Origin: Diabrotica undecimpunctata
Lineage: Eukaryota > Arthropoda > Insecta > Coleoptera > Chrysomelidae
Assembly (NCBI RefSeq): GCF_040954645.1
Contig: NC_092813.1
Span: 16,098,136 to 16,162,135, forward strand
Direction: 5' to 3'
Length of the DNA stretch: 64,000 nucleotides
The notes beneath the pieces were generated by a model. The model was not told the DNA's origin, searched no databases, and saw only the letters and a program-made list of their open reading frames with translations. Position 1 is the first letter of the stretch. Each line of letters begins with the position of its first letter. Position numbers and translations under genes: made by a program. Below are positions 55,420-64,000 of this stretch, piece by piece.

Positions 55420-57685
55420 ATTTACGCTTTAAAAATATTGTTATGGTTTAGGTAGTGTACAGATTTGTAACAAGGAAAACAGCAATTTAAAAATTATTAT
55501 TTGTTTCTGTCGTATTTGAACGGTTTTCTACGGGAACAACAAAATAAACTCGATCAAATATGCGAATTTTGAATGAAGGTGCCATAGAATATAACTCGAA
55601 GTTTCAATTTCTATCCATGCAATTTTTCCTGCCAAAGGACATAAACTAGCCGAACAATAGGTAAAGCGGGTAAAAACAAAAAAAAATAGAATTATACCTT
55701 AAAGGTACTGTTATGGTTCGGTGATTGAACAGATTTGTGACAGTAATAAACACATCTATTAAATTTTAGGAACAACTTAAAAACTAACCTTAAAACTGCA
55801 ATTATTATGTTTGAGCCTGACTGTAAAATCATTCTACTAAACCAACAATATAAACTCAGTAAACACATTTATATTACCACTTCCAGCGCGAAATTGTTAT
55901 TTCTATACATGAAATTTTCTTAGTCAAAGGAGCATTGGCCTTTTCTTACGTGTAAATAGTGCCCAAGGAAACGAATAAATTCTGAAAACTGACTCTGCAA
56001 GTTAACTGCTAAAAAATGTAGAAAGCTCTAGCTGGCCGACAAGTAGCTGAAATAGCTAATATTAAAAAAAAATTTAAATATTGTTATGGTTCAGTTATTG
56101 AGCAGATTTGTAACAACAATATAAAAAACAGAAGAGAAGAGTCAGAAGAGAACATATAGCAAAATAAAAAAACAGAAATTTAAAAATTATTATTTATTTC
56201 TGCCGAATTTATAACTGGCAATACCAAATACAAGAATAAAAATAACTTATCTAATATAAATTATATCTAGAACCTAACATTTATTTGTACCATTACAACA
56301 AGTCATTGACTTTGCGGTGTGTGAACTCTTTTCTACTGACCAAATACAAAACAAATAGATCAGTTAGATATTAAAGTTATATTCAATCATTATATTTGCC
56401 TTATTTAAACTGGTTACTATAAAACCAAATGAGCTCGACCAGATATGTGAGTTAGAAAATGGTTGGATCTCGAGAATTAAGTAGTTGAAAAAATTACCGT
56501 AAACCATAATCCAACTTGTTAAAAATGATACATAAATTTAGTTTAAAAGTACGTTTTGGGAGCGGTTACGGAATATGTTGCCGACTACTAAAAATAGCTT
56601 AAAATATAATACTTACAATTAAACGGCGGCTTCTATGATTAGAGTTAATTATTGAATCTTCGTACTGTGAACTGCTTTCTGCGTGATCCATAAAATATAC
56701 TCGATCAAATATATGAGTATAAATCATGGATCATGTCGAACACAGTTCGGCATTGCTACGCTTCTACCCATAAGTCCATTGTCCTAGTGAAAGAGGAAAG
56801 TTCAATAATTTATCTCGCTCTCTCAAATATTTAAATACCTGCATAGAACAGCGTCATATCTAATTAACACCTTACAACTTCCCATTTCCATAGAACACAG
56901 CTCGAAATTGTCTCAATTAATATTCAGATAATTTTAATAAAAAACGAAAAAATCCAATAGCATTTTCTCTCTAGCAAATAATGCGTAAAGACACAATAAA
57001 TGCTGCAAATTTATTTTGCAAATTAACTCATAAAAAGATGAAGCTGGCCGAAGAGTAACTAAAATTGGTATAAAAATGTGTAGTGTTTATGTTTATATCT
57101 TATAAATAATGTAATGGATCAGTTCTTGAACAGCTCAAAAACTTAGATATAAAAATTACAATCATCATTGCTGCAATATGAACTCGATTAGATATATGAG
57201 TTAGACACTGGTTCGATTTTGAGAATTAAGTGATAGAAAAACGGCAACTCACATTGGTAAAAAAAAATCATAAATTTGCTTTAAAAGTACAGTTTTGGAT
57301 CTGTTATTGAATACATTTGTAAGAGATTGAAATACCCTTTTGAATAAAAATTATATTTACACTTTAACATATTTGGTAGGAATACTATTAATCATTGACT
57401 CCACGTTTTGTGAACTGCTTTCTGCAAATCAGACATGTTAAACTCGACCAAATAGACGAATTTAACTGGTGTGACCTTCATAAAACAGCCCGAAAATTAT
57501 ATCAATGCCACAATTGTCTTCGTCAGAGAAAAATTCAAGAGCTTTCTCTTTTCTGTAGATGGAGTCTATAGGACTCAACAAGTGCTTAGAAATGCGTCGA
57601 AGAAATCGTGGCTAAGATAATATGTAAAAATAATGACTTTTTTTTTAAATTATTGTTATGGATCGGTTATGATATAGGTAGTATA
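55420..57685. repeat. Diverged satellite-like tandem repeat, array 2
   Basis: Recurring blocks are CTCGA(T/C)CAAATAT(A/G)..., CCATGAAATTTTC(T/C)T..., AGCTGGCCGA(C/A)(A/G)AG(T)A..., GTTATGGTTCAG/GGTTA(T)TGAACAGATTTGT..., and GTGAACTGCTTTCT. They occur in about six loose units of 300-400 bp, with order and spacing varying. Same family as 40870-41745. Array 1 lies before, and array 2 after, a continuous 13.6-kb block of retrotransposons. No coding function. Confidence 0.72.
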
Positions 57686-57689
57686 TGTC

Positions 57690-60295
57690 ATATACATATA
57701 TATGCAGGAAAGTATACGAGGAGCTGATTTAATGGAGAGTGGGCATAATGCAGGTTTAATCACTGACTGTGGAAAGCCTGGAGAGGATAAAGAAGCGATG
57801 GAAGAAAGCAAAATTGGTCGCCAAGATGTCAACAGGATGCCATACTGGTGGAATGCGGACATCGAGACACTAAGAAATAAATGTATAGCAATGAGAAGAA
57901 GGTTAACAAGAGCAATAAGCAGAGCAGGAATCAGCTCTGAGGTTATCGAGGAAATCGAAGAGGAGTACCGCGCAAGGAAGAGGGAACTATACAGGAAAAT
58001 CCGTACAGAAAAAAGAAGGCACTAGAAAGAGCTGTGTGAAAAGCTGGATAAGGACATCTGGGGTCAGGGATACAAGATTGCTATGAAGAAGTTCCATTCG
58101 TATTCTCCTTACGAAATGCCTATGGATAAGAAGCTTAAGGTAACACGAGAGCTCTTTCCGAACAGCAGATGGCATGGTGTATGGAGGGATGATGGAGCTG
58201 AGCGGGCTGTACCCTTTACCATGGATGAACCTGTCGAGGCATTGAGTTTACTCAAGACGCGTAGGTCCCCCGGACTAGATCAGATACCACCTGAGGCGGT
58301 GAAGGGTCTAGAACGGGCGGACCCTGCGTGGCTTCTGGAACACATGAATGCACTGCTGGAAGCACAAACCTTTCCTGAGCCTTGGAGGACATCGAGGTTA
58401 ATACTGCTCCCCAACGCTAGGGAAAAGTATCGCCCCATCTGTCTTCTTCCATGCACCAGTAATCTGTATGATAGGATATTGCGAGTACATGATTGAGAGG
58501 TCAGGTGGTTTATCTCGGAGACAATTTGGTTTTTGTAAAGGGAAAAGCACGATTGATGCAATCATGAGTGTACTCGAAGCATTGCGCAACAGAGAGGATG
58601 AACATCGCTGGGCAGCCCTGCTGTTGTTTGATGTTAAGAATGCATCCAACACGCTGCAATGGAACGAGGTAATGAAGGCAATGGAGGAGAAAGAATGTCC
58701 TGGTGGTATCAGTCCGAGAGAAAGATTATGTTGGAAAAGGGCACGATCGTGGACGTGATCACCGGGGTACCCCAGGAATCTGTCTTAGGTGCGACGCTGT
58801 GGAACCTGGCATATGACGGGGTTATGCACTGTGAATACGGAGAGGGTACAACCCCCTTCGCATTTGCGGATGACCTAGCTGTACTAGTAGTGGCCCGGGA
58901 TGAGCCAGATCTCAAATATCGGGTTCGAACCGCAGGCCACATCGTATAGAAATGGATGACGCAGCACGGACTGAAACTTGCGGCAGAGAAAACCGAAGCC
59001 ATCATTCCGAAGGGGACAAAGAACAGGCAAAGTGTTGAATTGTAATGTGCGGGAGCACATCTAACACCCAAGAAACAAGTAAAGTAACTAGGAGTGACAT
59101 TGCACCAGAATGGAAAATGGGGGGAGCACGTGCGGGAGGTGATCCGGAAGGCTGCAAATAGTGCGGCTGCGTTGGGGAGGGTGATACCCAACATTGAGGG
59201 ACCCAAATTCGAAAGGAGTAGGGTCTTACACGGTGTTGTACAGTCGATCGTCCTCTACGCGGCACCAGTCTGGAGCGAGGCGTTAAAGATAACGGCCTAT
59301 AGGAGACTCATGACACAAATAGACAGAAGAAGTCTGTTGTGAGTGGCATGAGCCTACAGGACTGTGTCTGCGGCAGCCTTGTGGACTATCACTGGATGTA
59401 TTCCGTTGCATGTTTTGGCGGTGGAAAGAAAAGAGCTCTATAAGAGAAGAGCCCAAACCTTACTGTGGCCGAGAGAAGACAGGAAAGGGAAAGGTTAATT
59501 TAAAAATGGCAAGAAGAATGGAACAACATGGAGGATATGACACAGTAGACGAAAATGCTGATCCAAAACATAAGAGGTTGGGTGGACTGTGACAACAGGC
59601 AACCGGATTATTTTCCTGATGCAGGTGCTCACAGGACACGGATGTTTTAGGGCCTACCTCTCTGAGTTCGGAAAGGCTGACACAGATGAATGCCTATACT
59701 GTGGATACTCGGACACTGTAGCCACTGCAGATGGATAGTGGAAGGGAACAGAATGGAGAGAGAGAGAGAGAGAGAGACAGGTGTGGATTTTGTTACAGTG
59801 AGAGAAATGATTGAGAGAATGAATGAAAATAAATCAGGTTTGAATATCATACACAGCTATATCCTTTCAGTGATCAAGAAAAAGAAAAAGAAAGAAAGAC
59901 AGCCGGACCAACGGCAAGGGTAAGAGTAAAAGATGCTGAAAGTCGAAGCTAGAGAAGTAAGTCACACTGTATGAGTTAGATAGACGTGAGTTAGACTGTG
60001 GAGAAGGAGGAAATGCTCGCCTGGGAATGATGCCGTACTAGGAGCGATAAGGATCTTTTACGCGCTATCTGGAACGAGACAAGGCCTCCTTGCTGATGAA
60101 TGGAGTGTGGATGTGTATGAATGGGGAATGACTGAATAAAGGTAGTGCTCCGGAAGTGATGTCGGCCTTACAGCGGCCATTCCGCTTCCGAATCGCTGGA
60201 TGACAAAGGAGGGTCTGGTTTAGCAGGAGTTTGGCGTAGACTCGGCAATGAGAGGGCATTTTAAAGTTGAAACCTACGTCAAGCGGAAAAAACAA
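57690..60295 (+). mobile_element. R1-clade-like non-LTR retrotransposon, 5'-truncated
   Basis: The element starts in the region just before RT. The pol remains are at 57702-59925. A GC-richer 3' UTR of about 360 bp follows (59930-60295), ending near an AAAAAACAACTTAAG stretch. Codon and base composition are distinctly more GC-rich than the flanking satellite and repeats. R1 elements classically occupy 28S rDNA; no rDNA is visible here, so this is a dispersed R1-like member or an ectopic copy. Confidence 0.78.
57702..59925 (+). pseudogene. R1-like pol (RT to C-terminal knuckle), broken
   Basis: Linker MPYWWNADIETLRNKCIAMR is typical of R1 proteins. RT: LLKTRRSPGLDQIPPEAVK (about 58246), EKYRPICLLPCTSNLYDRIL; frameshift near 58480; RQFGFCKGKSTIDAI, AALLLFDVKNASNTL (motif A, FDV retained); frameshift near 58660; TGVPQESVLGATLWN (PQG replaced by PQE) and FAFADDLAVLVVA (FADD, about 58857). 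Thumb and C-terminus: AAPVWSEALK, LTGHGCFRAYLSEFGKADTD, CLYCG (about 59690). A (GA)n run lies at 59753-59776. It ends about 59925 (basic Lys-rich tail). Stops at 58023, 58947, 59042 and others. Inactive; no RNase H, as expected for R1. Confidence 0.82.
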
Positions 60296-60751
60296 CTTAA
60301 GTTGGTCTGTGTCGTTTTAACTGACAAGAACCACGTGTTAAAAAACGAGCAGGGAGACATGTAGCTCCTCAAGTATGAAATTTTATCCAAAGTCATCGAC
60401 CTAGAGTCACCATATAATTTAATTTTGGAATGATGTAAACCCATATGATATAAACCCACAAATTCATTGTTAGCTTCATCTACATAAGGCACTGAGGATG
60501 ATATGATTAGATCAAAAACGTTATGCTATATGTATAAATTTTGACGACACTTTTAAAAGTTTTAACTATATGTTTTTATATACCTAAATACAATTGTGAA
60601 GTGTTTTAACTTCTGAACTAACTTATATTTTACACTGAACTAACAGAACGACCAAGAAGCGAAATATTTATATGCTAAACAGCTATGCCTAATTATGATT
60701 CATATTCCAATAAGAGTATTTACATTTAGATATTATAATCACTAAATTCTT
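60296..60751. other. Non-coding interval holding a degenerate hammerhead-like motif
   Basis: Between the R1-like 3' UTR and repeat D. No coding frame. Its centre has the hammerhead-like fold (60488-60527). It may be another fragment of a ribozyme-bearing element; ends undefined. Confidence 0.45.
60488..60527 (+). ncRNA. Degenerate hammerhead ribozyme-like motif
   Basis: Order on the plus strand: GGCA (helix I 5'), CUGAGGA (core), an extra U, GAUAU-GAUU-AGAUC (helix II, one mismatch), AAA where GAA is expected (core G12 position is A), AACGUU (loopless self-complementary helix III), A at the cleavage position, UGCU (helix I 3'). Apart from the G12 change, the layout and the extra U match the motif at 12391-12430. 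Probably inactive. Confidence 0.5.
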
Positions 60752-63010
60752 CTACGACTTGGTCACAAGTGTTTGAATTGTTTCATGTTGACAGTTTTTC
60801 AAAGCTTACTCAACGATTCTATCGTGGGTAGCAAAAATCAGTACAGTGATATCAAATATTAACCGAAGGTAACATAAAATAAAAGCTATGTAAAAGAGTG
60901 TTATGTAAAAATATTTATCTTAAGGCAAATAATATTCATTCTATATACAATTAATATAAAGCTATAAAATTCCCATATAATGTACTTCTTGTTCTATTAT
61001 CAATATTTTGCCCTATCGGCTACATTCCTTCCCCACTGCTGGATGTTCCTGGCTTTATATACATGTTTTAGAGAAACTTCCTTTTGTTCTTTTTTCTTGG
61101 GATTTTCTTTTTTTAACTTTTACAGCTCAATTGTATTTACGAATCCCGCTTTTTGCTACAATCTTTAGCTCGTGATTTAATTTACTTCGCGACCTACCAT
61201 AGCATCGGTACAACGAGTTGGTTTAAATACTTTTTTTAGTATATTGCGTTCAAATATTTTTAGTTAATTTTCATCAGTGCTTAAAAGAGTCCATATCTAG
61301 ACTCAGTAATTTGCCTTTCAATTAATATTCGTACGTATTAAATCACTTATTGCTTCTAAGAATCCCTGCTTCTGTTTTTTGACTAAAGTTGTTACTCTTA
61401 TTTATTATTAAGGAGAGGTAGGAAAACCTACAGGCATATTTGTATGTATAATTATATACGTTTAGGTTCCCACGTCAACAAAATTGTGTGCACTTCATAT
61501 AGTTTATTTTCCGTTCGTTTCGTCTCGTTTAGGTCCACATTTTTTCACTCCCTGTTTTTAATGGGGTTTATTATGGAATATCATTTGCCAATGCACATAT
61601 TTAAGAATATCTCATTTTTATACAGCCGGTGATATCTAATTTTCAGTTTGGCTCTATAAAAGCCAATCGAACGAAACCAAGGGAGATATGGGATGGTGAG
61701 GGATGGTGAGATGACGTAAAATCAATATAAATATAACAATAAAACTTTGAAAAGATAAATACAAAATTAGGAAGGAACGAAGATAGATAACGAAATCATA
61801 CCGGACACAAATAAACCATAACCAAAACAGAGAGCAAAAGCATCAATTCATCTCAGAATATGGTAGGTAATACTTTAAAGTGTAAGCTATATACGTGATT
61901 AAACGGTAACAGTTGTGATAAGGTAACCAAGTCAATAATTATATAGGGTACATATAAAGAAAAATAAAATGTCAACTTCTTCTAAGAATTTTGTTTTTTT
62001 TACAAAAATTAATCAGAAATAAACCTAATACTAGGTACTATTGAAAATATGCTTAGCAAATCCACTAACCTTCGTTTTTTGTGCCAAGCAACTTGTTCCT
62101 TTATTACACTATTAAAGTAATATGTGGTCATTGATCCACAATTTCGACAATCATTCTTCGAGTTGTATAAATGCCATTCTTAGAGAAAAGCAATTAAGCT
62201 TCTCCTAATTCCTCCTCCTTGTTTTATTTGCAGTACAAATGTAACATTTCTATCTATGGCATCAGTGTTGGTTTTCTAAAGGCGAATCCATCTGTAATAA
62301 AGTCAGTTGTTGATCTAGCCTTTAATAGAAAATTATGAATAGTATTTACATCCGTTTTCTTGGTATTCCTGCTTCCGGTTTAATTAAAATTTAAAAATTA
62401 AAAAAAAATTAATTCTTAATTTAACCTTAAGAATTAATTCTAACAAAATTAATAATAATAATAAAAAAACTAAATGTCCATTGATATATAAACTAATATT
62501 ACAAGTCTTCTAAAAATTGTCTTTTAGTACAAAAATTAATCAGAAAAATCCTAGAACTATTTACATTCAAAATATGCTTAACAAATCCACTAACCTTAGT
62601 TTTTTAACTTGCCAAGCAGCGTCTGCCTCCGTTACTATGCCGATAAAGCCATTGTATAATCATTCGGACAATCTTTCTAGAGTTGTATAAATTATATTAT
62701 TTTACGCCCTTTTTAAATAACAATAATTAGGCTCCTCCTAGTTTCTCCTTGTCTCATTTCCAATAGAAATTTACAATTTGGCTATTGCCCCATTATTGGT
62801 TTACTAAAGGCGAATCGATCTGTAAAAAAATCAGTTTTTAACATCTCGCTTATAACCGAAAATTATTACAAATTCTTACCTTATTCGCAACATCGATTTT
62901 CATCTTTTAGGATGATATCTTCTACTGATATGACTGTTGAATAAATGTTATTGACTACATTAACTCATCTAATCCTATTTATAGCAGCTCTAAATTAATC
63001 AGCTGACGTT
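60752..63010. repeat. Large dispersed repeat, copy D (uninterrupted)
   Basis: Collinear with copy C (22051-28373) minus C's two insertions. It starts GACTTGGTCACAAGTGTTTG and ends around the last ...TTTATAGCAGC block. It contains the internal duplication AAAATATGCTTA(G/A)CAAATCCACTAACCTT near 62045 and 62570 (about 525 bp apart). Provides empty sites for the RTE and piggyBac in C, though the RTE site is altered in D. No gene. Confidence 0.72.
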
Positions 63011-64000
63011 AGACCAGTCCATTTTCTAAGACAGAGAATCTTCCCAAGATCGTTAAAAGAGCTTCTGCAATATAATATCTGTCATCCACTCTTTTTGATT
63101 TAGGATTTTCACGTAAAATTATGGTAATAGATGTCTTTATTTCGTTTCATTATTCTATGCTGCTACTAGTGTTTTCAACTATTTTCGCAAAATCCTTATT
63201 AAGCTTTGTTTTTACTTTTTCCAGAAAGTTGCCTTCTTTCAGTAGATTTTGAGCCTCATTTTCTTGTGAATTATTTTGAATCGTATGATATTTACAACTA
63301 ATAAACTATGATACGAGAAGACATCTTTTGTTTCTGTTGATAAAATCAACATTATTTCCTTCTAGAGTATCACTGTGTGCTTTTCGTGTATAAAGCCTTC
63401 CTGGATGTAATTATAAAAATAGATTCGTTACAACCATATCCGTGTATTGGCAGAATTGGATCACTCTTTCTCCTCTTCCGTTACCTGTGATAAGATCATA
63501 TATCTGCACAACATTCTCGACTGCCTTGTCCTATTTTGGCGTTTAAATCGCCCAAGTTAATGGTTAGTTTTTTTCAGTTTTAGGGAACCTTCTGGAGTCA
63601 GAAAGAAAGTTTTTATTTCTTCCTCAGTAGATTGGATGTTAGTGCGTAAACTTGAATGATGTTTATATTAGAAAGGACTTATTTAATTTTTCATAACACA
63701 TCTCTGTCTTATAAGGACGCCATTTCTATTTCTTGTTAAGGCATCTCCCGAATAAATGACATGGTCTTCATGTATAATTATTACTCCAGAATCTAGCCAT
63801 CTAACTTGTATGCATTACAGAAAATGATTTGCTATCTTGTCTGCTTGGTACATGTTTCAAATGTTCCACTTTTCGATCCTTTTCACTTTAGGGACATTTA
63901 TTGGGTGATCGAATGTCTCGAGGGAGTCTTATCGTCCTCTTCTAATTAAGGAGTACCCAGTACTTATCGCCATTTCTTTTGGATTTTTTTACTGGATCGC
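63010..64000 (-). pseudogene. RTE-type endonuclease fragment (copy 2), cut by window edge
   Basis: From about 63155 the sequence is base-for-base recognisable as the same fragment as 3675-4440: TATGCTGCTACTA start, GATACGAGAAGACATCTTT, TTCCTGGATGTAATT and CTATTTTGGCGTTTAAATCG, the last being the inverse of the coding for GDLNAKIG (about 63532-63555). Copy 2 retains about 100 bp that copy 1 lacks (63360-63390, 63495-63520, 63680-63720). Broken frames; minus sense. It runs to the right edge (5' end of the element outside). 63010-63154 extends it on the 3' side. Confidence 0.72.

Noticed and set aside
55080..60000. Host genes or tRNA genes in the right third
   Set aside because: Scanned for conserved host motifs and cloverleaf features; only satellite and R1-like sequence found.

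Overview
This window looks like TE-packed, AT-rich intergenic DNA from an insect nuclear genome. No host protein-coding gene, tRNA or rRNA could be supported. Almost every coding stretch belongs to a mobile element: non-LTR retrotransposons of the Jockey, I-like, R1-like, CR1-like and RTE types, piggyBac and Tc1/mariner transposons, an envelope-bearing gypsy/errantivirus remnant, and two hammerhead-ribozyme-like motifs of the kind known from Penelope-like elements. That mixture fits insects (possibly a beetle). The species cannot be named from the sequence.

Layout. 1-3674 (-): Jockey-clade X-like element running off the left edge. 3675-6545 (-): two RTE fragments. 6560-9070: AT-rich, no gene. 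9075-10911 and 16335-19431: two copies (A and B) of one long non-coding repeat. Copy A holds a Jockey 3' fragment; copy B holds a 1.5-kb terminal-inverted-repeat element and an RTE tail. Between them (10970-14370) lies a decayed CR1-like pol split by a ribozyme-bearing fragment and by an RTE tail. 19436-20196: 5' half of a piggyBac-like element. 20197-22050: errantivirus env and 3' LTR. 22051-28373 and 60752-63010: two copies (C and D) of a second large repeat; copy C is split by an RTE element and a decayed piggyBac. 28374-38045: Jockey elements nested and inverted, including one 5.4-kb nearly intact copy with target-site duplications (TSDs). 38817-40035, 40870-41745 and 55420-57685: tandem repeats. 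41835-47005 (+): Jockey element with an intact ORF1. 47052-55135 (+): I-like element with an intact ORF1 and an ORF2 split by a 2.66-kb Tc1/mariner element whose transposase ORF is open. 57690-60295 (+): R1-like element. 63010-64000 (-): RTE endonuclease fragment paralogous to the one at 3675-4440.

How it fits together. The window is best read as a stratigraphy of insertions. TSDs and paralogous empty sites within the window give relative ages. RTE tails jumped into the CR1-like pol and into repeat B. The 9-bp-TSD element entered repeat B. The full-length Jockey entered an older Jockey RT gene. The mariner element entered the I-like RNase H region, and removing it restores the reading frame. 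The youngest-looking parts are the mariner (open transposase, near-identical 510-bp TIRs) and the minus-strand Jockey (one late in-frame stop in ORF2). The most unusual signals are the two hammerhead-like motifs sharing the same non-canonical extra base, the 9-bp-TSD orphan transposon, and the composite mariner TIR. Alignments were made by eye; identities are estimates.
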